Part shown: positions 55,300 through 64,000 of the stretch, piece by piece
Layout of the letters: every line of letters starts with the position of its first letter
Numbering within the stretch: position 1 is the first letter of the stretch
Assembly (NCBI GenBank): GCA_039621445.1
Contig: CP154955.1
Location: 1,194,558 to 1,258,557 of the forward strand
Source of the DNA: Euglena gracilis
Taxonomy: Eukaryota; Euglenida; Euglenophyceae; Euglenales
DNA length: 64,000 nucleotides
Direction: 5' to 3'
Notes under the pieces: generated by a model
Database searches by the model: none
Seen by the model: only the letters and a program-made list of their open reading frames with translations
Told to the model about the DNA's origin: nothing
Program-made: the position numbers and the translations under genes

Positions 55300-58060
55300 G
55301 GCGAAATGCGTTTTAATGACAACGATTGGACATGACTGTGGGTTATACTTAGGAGGCATAAATTGCCCATGATAAAATTGACTGAAGTGTCACCCGGAAT
55401 GCCAGAAAAATGCTGCGAAAAACAGCCAAAATTTTCGAGTTACACATCAGATGAGAAATTTTCGGTCATTTTGACCGTATAACAGATGAAGCGGAAAACC
55501 GCTTCCATGGTTTCCGAAATTTATTTTTTAGCAGATTCTCATGTAAATGAGATACATGCAAAAGGTTGCTGAAAAACTACTAAATCAACAAACAAAGAAT
55601 GATGTCATCTGTCCGTCCGACACACAGATACAAAAGGAGAATATACACATAGCAAATACCTGCGTGCAAGGAAGACATCAGCATAACAAAGAAAATAAAG
55701 TAAAATGTCTAATGAAGCGGAATACCGCTTCATCGACACCCACACGCGTGATACTACATGAAGTCCAACTGGATCAGATCTAACAGAAATGCAGTTACAT
55801 TTATGCTGTGCCGGATAAAAAGGAGGAGAGACCACGTTGCACCTTTGTGATTCACTCTGCCTGACATCGACGTTGGCCACCGTCGGTGTCGATTGTTCCT
55901 GTGGGCTGCCGGAGCCGCAAGCGGCGGAAGCAGGCACCCGGAGACAGACCCCCCGCATTGCACTACCGGAGACAGAACGGTTTCAGGCTTAGACTGAACG
56001 TGGAACCCATATATGACGTTCGTGGTGCACTTGGAGGTTTGGCAATTGTGTATTGCGTGCAACAAATGTGTACCTACCGCCCCCTGGGAAACTGTCACCT
56101 GACAGGTTGGCCAGTACCGGGGACCCTGATAGTTTCCTGGGTGGGACCCTGACAGTTTCCCGCGTAGGTCATTTCAAGGCAAAATCAATGAAAAATGACC
56201 CTGACAGGTTGACCGGTACCGGGGACCCTGACAACTTCCTATACTGACAGGGGGCCGGTACCAGGGACCCTGACAGTTTCCCGGGCGGGACCCTGACAGG
56301 TTCTCGGGCATGACAGTTTCCCAGGGGGGGGTAGGTAGGTCGATGAACAGCAGATACTGAAGGTTAAGGAAGCGGTTTTCCGCTTCCTTAACACGTAATT
56401 GGCACAATTTCACAAAAAGGGGAGAGGCTGGACCGGGTCCAATCCACTTCCCCGTACCCCCGAACGGTGCCCAGCCGTCAGGGGTTCGGTTACGGCTTTT
56501 GCTGGACCAGGCAGGCGATCGTACAGTCCAGGCTCCCCAGTTATCGTAATACCTAAACGTTACATAATGTACGATGTACCTTGCAAAATGCACTTTATGG
56601 TTCTGTCAAACGTTAAACGGTTAACAACATCGCGCATCGCATTGCAATGCTTACGAAGCCACGCAGAATGCAACGTCAGATTCCATAGGAAGCGGTTTTC
56701 CGCTTCTTTTAACAAAGTGTACAATATATTGAATGTCACTCGCGAGGTACATAACTGTTTACCGGTTGCACGTACCATCAACAGGACAACAGTGTTATTG
56801 TTATCATCCAAATTGAAGAACACAATTACAGTGGTGGACCGAAGCCAAGATTGGTACGCAACTCGACGTGCTCGTATCGCATTGTTCGCTATGTCACTCA
56901 CTTGTCCATGAGAAGTCCTCCGCTGACATGACCTTGGCGGAGTTTTTATTAATAACAACATAGAAAACGGTGTTATAACTCCGACAGAATGAAAAGGAAG
57001 CGGAAAACCGCTTCACCTACGACTGAGATCGCGACCACATGTAAGTTCATACCGAGTGGTGTGACCACAAAGTACTACATTGTTCAAACCACACGCATTC
57101 AGGTGGTTTAACTGAACGTGCTGTACGGGCTGCCGCTGGCAATGGCCAGCAAAGGCCGTATGTGGGGGGGACTGCCCACCCCCTCCACGTACTGTCTGTG
57201 GTTCCCTACCAGTGACAGCCTCCTTTTTGCCTTTCCTGGAGGCAGCGGGAATCCGCTTCATACGAAGCCACATATGTGGGTAGCGACTGTGATCACGCAG
57301 GCAGTCAGGTTCATTAGACAGAGCTTGGACGCAGTTTGTTAGAGGACGTTTGTTTTCTGGTGTCACTGTTCTAAGTCACATTGGTGTGGAAGGCTAAAGG
57401 AATTTGGGAGATCGGTGTATATACCGAGATCAAGATGCTACATACGCCTGAGCTGTCCGATCAGTTGGTTAGTCCGCAGGGTAGGGTAGTGACTGTGATC
57501 ACGGCAGGCAGTCAAGCAAATGTGGGTAGTGACTGTGATCACCCAGGCAGTTGTACCGAAAAAAACAGGCATCAATTTTGAAATGAGACAGAATAGGAAG
57601 TGTTTTTCCGCTTCCTGAAAAAACTGCTGAAAAATACGTAAATCCAGCCCTACGTTTCTGAATCGCGAGGTTTCTAACCGACGTAACATGGCAGTTGTAC
57701 CACCAACCACATCAATTCATCACAAGTTCCCAGGTGCTCGTGTTTTGGGAAGGATTTTACCTGACATCGTGCTCTGGATGCGCCCAATTTGAGAGACCAA
57801 CGTCCTGTTGCACCCCCCCCCCCGTTTCAAAATCAGAATACCCTTACCAAACAGCACCAAAAAAGCAACAACCTCCATACGAAGCGTAAAACCGCTTCAT
57901 ATGTGACATTTAAGGCAATTTAACAAAGAGTCTCTGCTTTAATGTGTTATAAACAGCAGATCCACAAGAAGAAGCGGTTATCCGCTTCCTTTCTGTCAGT
58001 ATATCAGAACACATGCCTGCTGTTGCATCGCCCGTCGAATTGGTCCTGAACATTCGGGGC
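55300..58060. other. non-coding stretch with hairpin repeats
   Basis: No convincing exon on either strand; frames of 100-170 codons here have no domain and read through the hairpin repeat. It contains eight of the hairpin repeats, one inverted-repeat element and three copies of GTGACTGTGATCAC.CAGGC (57,287; 57,490; 57,530). Confidence 0.55.
56071..56340. mobile_element. TACCTACC...GGTAGGTA inverted-repeat element, copy 1
   Basis: Starts TACCTACC with CTGGGAAACTGTCACCTGAC and ends with the complement TGACAGTTTCCCAGG, G-run, GTAGGTA. Internal modules CAGGT.G.CCGGTACCGGGG repeat several times. Confidence 0.8.
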
Positions 58061-58079
58061 CTGCACGCGTAGCTGCAAC

Positions 58080-58584
58080 ATGGTGGGCCTCGTATGCGAT
58101 GCCTTCGTGGCTCGTCAACTAGGTGCCCAGGCGATTGTGGCACTGTGCTGCATGGTGCGGCTGAATCGCCGTTCGCGATGCACAGCGGAAGCGGTGCGGG
58201 AGGCCTACATGCGGTCTTCATCTCACCGTCCACGTTGGCTGGGACAGCTCGCCACCGGGTCGTATGCTGTGTGGCGTACCCTGCATCGCCAAGCACAACT
58301 CCTCACAAACCCCAGTACAATGGCCGAGAACACTCCCAGCATGCGGGCGCTGCAGCAGCTTCCGAGAGCAATGCGGAGAACGCTACGGCACTCTGGCATG
58401 GTGGGTCGTACGGAGGTGCCGGTCGCAGCCCGGGCAGCAGTGGCGGCGCGGGATATCCTGGCCTCCCTGCGGAACCACCAGGTTGTCCTCTGGCTGGACA
58501 ACTTCTGCTGGCTACGCTGGGGAACGGACCCGGCCACCCCGAACCTCACCCAGAATCTCACAGCTTTTGGAGCAGTGCAGAGTG
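58080..58584 (+). CDS. exon, possible first exon of plus-strand locus
   Basis: Open from ATG at 58,080 (acceptor-like GCGTAG just upstream). Encodes MVGLVCDAFVARQLGAQAIV, an Arg-rich middle and NHQVVLWLDNFCWLRWGTDP then ATPNLTQNLTAFGAV. The WLDNF motif is reminiscent of Asp-containing catalytic segments of transposon-type proteins, but this is not demonstrated. Donor probably GTGCAG near the end. Confidence 0.5.
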
Positions 58585-61500
58585 CAAGACACCCTGAGAA
58601 TCGGGTTGATTCATTCCTTTCGCATCGTTTAACGATGTCCTTCTGGTCACTGGTTGCTGAAAGAGGAATGACTATATTTTTTCACATAAATTAAAATGAA
58701 GCGGAAAAACGCTTGCTGTTCATACTAGATGATTTTACATGTGTATAGACAGCAGCTAAATCATTCTGGTGGAATGCAACGTGCGTACTTTGCACTGTTG
58801 ACACTTTCTGCAGCTGGAGAACCTGATGCACCTCCAGGGAACGCGGACACGCTCCGTGACGTTCCCGGTGTCTCCAGGACATCCAGAACTGTGTGAGTTG
58901 ATTGGCAACCTGGAGGTGGTGGCGTCCTCCTGTTGTACGGCGTCGCCGCTGCTGCACCAAGCCGTGGGTCGTATACGCCGGATGCAGCTCCGAGACGAGC
59001 ATCAGGGTGCCGCTGGATGTGGCGCGGACCGACATGCGGTCCCTGCAGTGGCGTCCGCTGTCGCTGACCGAGCAGGTGGTGTCAGCCAACCTGGACCTGC
59101 TGCTGGTGTTGCAGACGGCCAGATCCCTGCAGCACCTCACGCGCCGCCAGACGCCGCTACTAGTGGACGAGAACATCCGCTACCGGTGCCTGCGGCTGTT
59201 GTACTCAGCGTCAGCATCGCGGTACTACGTGTCCCGCTACCTGGCCGAGGTTCCCCTGCTGTACGGCATCTGGCACGCGTACAAGCACACGGTGACCGTC
59301 GTCTACCGGGCGTTCTTCCCGGTGCTGGCCCACCTGGAGGTCTCCCCTGGTGACCACCACCTGACGTGCAGCCTTCGGAACCTTCGAAAGGTGCTGTACA
59401 TGGAGAAGCTTTTTGCCAGCCTTCTGTTGTCCCGCGAGTCCGTCACATCGCATTCTGAGTCGCGTATAGCACCAGAGAAGCGGTTTTCCGCTTCATTGGC
59501 TACTTGCATGCAATTTAAGGAAGTGTATGAGTTGCTATTTGTGACTCAGTAGTCAATTGGCGACCAGAATGGAGGACTGGACCCGCTCTGCGACAACAAG
59601 AGCTGAGCAACAGCAGCAACTCCGATTGTACCCGTACCAGTTGATGCAGGGGCTATGGAACATCCTGGTGTTCTATGCCCCGGCCTTGCTGCACCTGGGC
59701 CACGAGGTCCGTCAGTGTACCTGGAGGGGGAGACCCGAGGACGAGGTGAAGGGTACCACCGCTCGGTTGGTGATGCAGAAGTGCCTCCTGCTGCTGATGC
59801 ATCTGGAGAGCCTGATGAGTCCGGGAAGGCCGCCTTCGGAGTACCAGCGGACCATCTCCCTGGCACTGCTGGGGTGGCAGGACTGGATGTCCCGGCTGCC
59901 GGGCTGCGTGTTCGTGGAGGTCATGCTGAGCTGACCCAGGAGTTCCTCCTCAGCATGCAGATGAAGCGGAAAACCGCCTCATGCACACGGATGAAGCGGA
60001 AAACCGCTTTGACGACAACAGAGCTGAGATGGAGGTGGCATAGGCTTCAGCTGTGGTGGGTGACACGGAGGAGGGTAGCAGCTTGTACGAGCCACCGGAG
60101 TCCCACCCGGTGACTTGTCGGACGGCTACGTGTCCGCAGGTGCCTCCGACGGATTGGACTGGCTGGGATCACTGCAAAGCAGTGATATTTCCGACGCTTC
60201 CGTGATATTTCCGATGTTTCCGTGGCACTGGTGTGTAGCTCCATCACGAAAGTATCACGTTTTTCTACTGTATCAGGGACACGTTGGGTTCACATGTGGG
60301 AGAAATACTCCCAAATACAAAGGCACATACCACAACAACTGCACATAGCAAATACCCTGCAGAAAAAAGGGTGTGTTTTTTTTAGAGATGGTGCTGTTTG
60401 GTTTGTTTGGGGAGTTAAAAGTAGGGAGTGTTTTGTAAATCCAAGGCAAAGGCAAATTAAATGGATGATTTCAATCTGCTTTCCATCCTCGTTTTTGGAA
60501 ATAAATGATCCAATTCCATTCATTTCTCCTTCATTTCCAGCAGATTTGACAAACGGCTGCATAATTTTCTACTGTTACCCCACAGACCAGTACGCATGGC
60601 TCCGAAGAGGCTGGCGAAGGCGGACACAACGGGATAGTCGATCCCGAAGCTGCTGGAAGATGAGCAGATGTGGCTGCAGAGGGAACAGGGTTAGATTTAC
60701 GATTCCTTTTGCTGAATGGACAGGTTGATTCGCTATGTCTAGCATACCTACCCCCCCCCCGGGAAACTGTCACCTGACAGGTTGGCCGGTACCGGGGACC
60801 CTGACAACTTCCTATACTGACAGGTTGGCCGGTACCGGGGACCCTGACAGTTTCCCGGGCGGGACCCTGACAGGTTCTCGGGCATGACAGTTTCCCGGGG
60901 GGGGGGGGGTAGGTAATCACCCTCGATGGAAATACTTCTGTTGACATTCTCCACTGAACATGTATGTGTGACGTGCATTAAATGAAGCGGAAACACGCTT
61001 CATTGCAGTGAATTGCATTTTTTCTCCTAAAAAAAAGTATAACTTAACTAACCCTGCAGTCGGGCAGCTGGTCCTGGACGTTGACCTGATCCGGGGGCAG
61101 GTCCGGCGGCCCCGTCAGGAGCACATGAACGACCTCATCAAGGAGCTGCAGAACAATCCACCGCAGGAGCTGGTGCTGACGGTGTGGCCGGAGAGAGGTG
61201 TCCGCCAGCCTCCTGCGTATTGTGTTTGTCGTTCCTGTGGATCATACCCCCACACTTCAAGTTGGGTGTTTGCCGGAAGTGCGTTGGCAAAAGTGGGTTG
61301 ACAATTGGACATAATTGTTGTGCTTCTCTCTTTCATCGTATTGAAATGATTACTTTCATGCATTGTTGGAGCAATGGATGGTTTCTGAATGTGTTCCCCT
61401 CTTCGCAGCAAGGAAACAATGTTGACCACTCAGGATGACCCACTTCTCCGTAGCTGCCTCGGCCATCGCCGACGCCGCCATCGCCGATGTGCGGCGGCCG

Positions 61501-63964
61501 CCAGCGTTCACCGAGAAGTTCCGGTGCAAGGTGGTGAAGGATAACACCAGCATCATTGAGCGCCAGCAGCTGTCCGGCAGGCTGCAGGCCATGGACGGCA
61601 ATGTCATGGACATGACCCTGGCAGACCGCCTGCAGTGGTTGATGAAAGAGGACACCCACAACCGGAGATTGCCGAGGCAGAAGGAGTGGCGTACAACCCG
61701 ACCAAGACGGACTGAAGAACGTGTACAGCAAGACGGGCTGCCGGGAGACGGTGGACGGTGCCCTGGTGTGCTTAACATGTTTGTTAGTGAAGCAAAACCC
61801 ATGGATGCTATATCACATGCAGTATACGTGTGTTTGTTTTAATTCTCAGAAAACACCAAAGCAAGCGTTTTTCCGCTTCATTATCTTTTTTTTTTTGCAT
61901 TGCTTATCACAGCTGACGTGGGTGAAGGCCATGATCCCGGTGATGGAGTGGGTGCTGCAGAGTGGGACCGAGGCGGTCGAGGTGGTGAAGAAGATGGAGA
62001 CCCGCGGTGGGGACCGTGCGTCTCCACACACGTTCAAGTGCCTGGAGGCCATCTACCACCCGGACGACTACGCGGAGCTGGCCCAGGTGATGCTGGACGA
62101 GAAGGCCAAGCCCACCTCCCAACGTTTGGTCCAGGCTTCTAACTTTTGATTCCACATTAATGGAAGAAGTGACCAATCAGTGCACTGTTGAAATGTTTGG
62201 AAAATACACTTTTTCTGTTTGAGGAAGCGTGTTTCCGCTTCATTTGCACAATCTTTTTATTTTTACGCTGATTTATTCCTTTTATGATGTACATTGAAAT
62301 CTGCTGCCAGGCAGGAGACCGCCAGGCTGGTGCACCGCAGGACCTGGACGTGGCTGCTGCAGCACCCGGAGCTGGATGCTGACGTTCTTCATCCTTCAAG
62401 GAGTATATACTGTTTGGCATGTGCATTTGCTTAACGCGACTCTGTTCACATGCATGATTGAGTTGGCCTACACCTTCATGACAATCAATTTCAATTGCTT
62501 TTATTTTCTTTTCATTCTGAATTATGAAGCGGAAAACTTCACTCCCTCACTATTGTGTCTCCTCTTGCAGAGGACCTGGCGCAGGTGGCCGCGCTGGAGA
62601 CCGCCCTGCCAGAGAATTTCTTAAGGACCCCCCGAAGGGGGGGGTCTAGCCTCCGGCTGGCAAAAAGGCTGCTGGCTGGATTTGAGCTGCTGGCTGGACC
62701 CCCCCCCCCGGGGGGGGTGGGGGGGAGGGGGGGGGGTCCGGGGCTGGAGCGGGCTGGGCTGGGCTGGGTCGAGGAAAAACAAAATTTTCTAACACATTTT
62801 GGCCATTTTCGACATTTTGATGGGTGGAGCTAGATCAAGGCTGGGGGGCTGTAATGGAGGGGCTGTGATGAGGGGGGAAAATGCAGGGATAAGTGAGCTG
62901 GACAGCCCAGTTGGCTGGCCGGCCTGCGGTCGGCTGGGCCGGCCTTCGGCCGGCTGGCCCGGCCTCCGGCCGGGCTGGACCCGACTTTATTTCACTCGAC
63001 CCCGGGGGGGGGGGGGGGGGCTCCCAGCCCGAATTTGGGCTGCTGGCTGGATTTGAGCTGCTGGCTGGCTGGACCCCCCCCCCGGGGGGTAGGGTACCCT
63101 CCGGCTTAAGAAATTCCCTGCGCCCTGCAGCCGGAGCACATCAAGGTGCCGATGACCGGGGTGAAGTGGAGGTGGTCGCCTGAGGCCCCATGTGCGGGGC
63201 CAAACTTCTTTATCGTATTAAACAAAATGATGATTGCAATTTGTTGGTATGGATTGTATCCCTCCCTGTGTATGATGGCTGAATGTGGAATGCACACACC
63301 ACTCCCACCCTCTGTCACTGAGTGACAGTTGAGCCCCGGCATCGAGGTGGTACGCTGGACGCCGCTGTGGTCCGACCCCCTGTACGACGGCCTCCGGCAG
63401 CGGCTGCTGGGCCCGGTGATGGAGCCCGCCGTCAAAGTCAGGGGCATCTTCGGCACCCTGGACCTGCACGGGATGACCTTGGCTGGCCGTGGACCGTCGA
63501 CCCCTGGGAAGCCCAAGAGGCCGGAGGAGGAGGTGTCCAGCACCCAGGAGATCTCCACGCCCGGCAGGGCCACGGCCAAGCGGGCTGCCCAACCCGAAGC
63601 GCAGAAGACCGGCCTCATCCACGTGGTGCCCATGCAGGCCACGGACAACGCCTGGGCGAACGACCTCCGCCTGCTGGAGCTGGGGGCAGTGGTGGTAGAG
63701 GTGGAGCCCCAGCAGTTCGCCCTGGATGGCAGCCTGCACGCGGAGGTGGGCAGGACCATGATGCTGCGGGGTACGCCAATGATCGCCGTGTGTGCGGACA
63801 TCGACCTGCGGGACCTCCATGGGCGACTGTCGATGATGGGCAGCGAGCGGAAGGTCTTCCGCAAGCACATCCTGCTGTGCATCCCGCCGCCAACGCCGGA
63901 CCCGGACTGGCAATGGGCGCGACGAACTTTGGCGGTGTTCACGACGGAGACCAAACATATGAAG
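58080..63964 (+). CDS. unidentified plus-strand multi-exon locus
   Basis: Gene-level entry for about ten plus-strand coding islands with strong G/C third-position bias. No family is recognised. Features seen: an Ala/Arg-rich segment ending VVLWLDNFCWLRWGTDPATP (58.5 kb), a long leucine-rich exon (59.1 kb), a compact exon with HMNDLIKELQNNPPQELVL (61.1 kb), and a 210-residue exon at the right edge. Frames change inside the islands near 58,980 and 61,660-61,710, and stops follow several islands, so this may be a decayed gene, a mobile-element protein or several genes. It extends past the right edge. Confidence 0.4.
58814..59440 (+). CDS. long leucine-rich exon of plus-strand locus
   Basis: Acceptor TTCTGCAG. 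The first part reads LENLMHLQGTRTRSVTFPVS, the second RVPLDVARTDMRSLQWRPLS and LLVLQTARSLQHLTRRQTPL in another frame. Either a 100-base intron (donor GTGTGAG near 58,889, acceptor GGATGCAG near 58,988, which restores phase) or a frameshift separates them. The stretch that would be intron also looks coding. Confidence 0.5.
59568..59934 (+). CDS. exon, helical, ends at stop or at GTCATG
   Basis: Acceptor GCGACCAG. Encodes MEDWTRSATTRAEQQQQLRL, YPYQLMQGLWNILVFYAPAL and VMQKCLLLLMHLESLMSPGR. Stop at 59,932, or a donor four codons earlier. Confidence 0.5.
60745..60915. mobile_element. TACCTACC...GGTAGGTA inverted-repeat element, copy 2
   Basis: Same termini and two CAGGTTGGCCGGTACCGGGG modules; 171 bases, about 100 shorter than copy 1. 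It lies in an intron of the plus-strand locus. Confidence 0.85.
61060..61197 (+). CDS. exon, compact alpha/beta segment
   Basis: Acceptor ACCCTGCAG and donor GTGTCC. Encodes GQLVLDVDLIRGQVRRPRQE and HMNDLIKELQNNPPQELVLT. The V.DLI....R....HM..LI..L pattern vaguely resembles ParB-like domains; weak. Confidence 0.55.
61435..61760 (+). CDS. exon with frame changes
   Basis: Reads AFTEKFRCKVVKDNTSIIER and MTLADRLQWLMKE in the first frame, then protein-like sequence EIAEAEGVAYNPTKTD in a second frame (to about 61,710) and LKNVYSKTGCRETVDGAL in a third before donor GTGTGC. Two frame changes within 100 bases suggest decay or base-call errors. Confidence 0.45.
61913..62149 (+). CDS. exon, helical
   Basis: Acceptor TTATCACAG. 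Encodes LTWVKAMIPVMEWVLQSGTE, AVEVVKKMETRGGDRASPHT and YHPDDYAELAQVMLDEKAK, then a stop at 62,147 unless an earlier donor is used. Confidence 0.55.
   Translation: MTWVKAMIPVMEWVLQSGTEAVEVVKKMETRGGDRASPHTFKCLEAIYHPDDYAELAQVMLDEKAKPTSQRLVQASNF
62311..62383 (+). CDS. short exon
   Basis: Acceptor CTGCTGCCAG, donor GTTCTT; encodes QETARLVHRRTWTWLLQHPE then LDAD. Confidence 0.45.
62571..62617 (+). CDS. short exon running into an element
   Basis: Acceptor CTCTTGCAG. Encodes DLAQVAALETALPEN up to the border of the element at 62,614. A GT in GCAG/GTGGCC could end the exon earlier. Confidence 0.4.
62614..63116. mobile_element. CTGGCTGG-type element bordered by locus-specific inverted repeat
   Basis: Borders GAATTTCTTAAG and CTTAAGAAATTC are exact inverses. 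The interior has C/G-run arms, several GGCTGCTGGCTGG words and GC hairpins near 62,940. It ends 14 bases before the acceptor CCCTGCAG of the next exon. Confidence 0.75.
63131..63183 (+). CDS. short exon
   Basis: Acceptor CGCCCTGCAG. Encodes PEHIKVPMTGVKWRWSPE. A donor GTGAAG after MTG would shorten it to ten codons. Confidence 0.4.
63334..63964 (+). CDS. 210-codon exon at right edge
   Basis: From acceptor GTTGAG to the consensus donor AAG/GTAAAT. Encodes PGIEVVRWTPLWSDPLYDGL, a Lys/Pro/Glu-rich linker, and LRLLELGAVVVEVEPQQFAL, PMIAVCADIDLRDLHGRLSM. It looks like a folded alpha/beta domain with an acidic linker; no family recognised. The longest clean exon in the window. Confidence 0.65.
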
Positions 63965-64000
63965 GTAAATTTTGTTTTTATGTTGCATTGAAGCGGAAAA

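Larger units (their letters stand above)
55488..64000. repeat. dispersed 18-base hairpin repeat, 17 copies
   Basis: Consensus GAAGCGGAAAACCGCTTC (7-bp stem, A4 or T4 loop). Copies start at 55,488; 55,714; 56,369; 56,689; 56,997; 57,597; 57,881; 57,971; 58,698; 59,477; 59,963; 59,993; 60,984; 61,863; 62,224; 62,526 and 63,990 (cut by the window end). All lie outside the assigned exons. None seen left of 55.4 kb. Confidence 0.95.

Noticed and set aside
56399-56961. Overlapping 170- and 133-codon frames on both strands
   Set aside because: No G/C third-position bias, no domain, and they read straight through the hairpin repeat.
55488-64000. CRISPR array
   Set aside because: The 18-base repeats are irregularly spaced (30 to 1,500 bases), in a spliced eukaryotic context, and lack uniform spacers.

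Overview
The window looks like nuclear DNA of an intron-rich unicellular eukaryote (alga or other protist). There are no long open frames. Instead, short islands of 50-630 bases carry protein-like sequence, usually rich in G/C at third codon positions, and are bounded by AG acceptors and GT donors. Introns are 0.3-5 kb long and full of G-runs, C-runs, microsatellites and small inverted-repeat elements. I cannot name the lineage. Exon calls were made by eye from translation, splice dinucleotides and phase, so many genes are incomplete and gene borders are uncertain.

Minus strand, right to left (54.65 to 0.48 kb): a C-terminal exon resembling PC-esterase/TBL-type proteins (54.5 kb); a multi-exon gene with glycosyltransferase-like motifs (49.9-40.7 kb), followed by two exons of unknown affiliation (39.0-37.9 kb); a Ser/Pro/Ala-rich set of exons (32.8-25.9 kb); a protein kinase whose conserved subdomains are spread over nine exons (25.4-18.5 kb), continuing in phase into EF-hand exons (17.0-14.7 kb), so the product looks like a Ca2+-regulated kinase; exons with a Tudor/chromo-like motif and a CxxC motif, ending at a stop codon at 9.33 kb; an armadillo/HEAT-like gene (8.8-6.2 kb, with stop); and a TPR protein (5.6-0.48 kb) running off the left side.

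Plus strand (58.1-64.0 kb): a separate multi-exon locus of unknown function whose exons show frame changes. From 55.4 kb to the right edge the non-exonic DNA carries 17 copies of an 18-base hairpin repeat that I did not see elsewhere in the window.

The introns are colonised by several families of short non-autonomous transposons. Five insertions have exact 8-bp target duplications (hAT-like). Others have long terminal inverted repeats, a TA target, or a related unoccupied site within the window. Many of them centre on a GC-rich hairpin of the type CCGGCGC-TTCG-GCGCCGG. Several abut splice sites by only 12-20 bases, which suggests that short ancestral introns were enlarged by element insertion.
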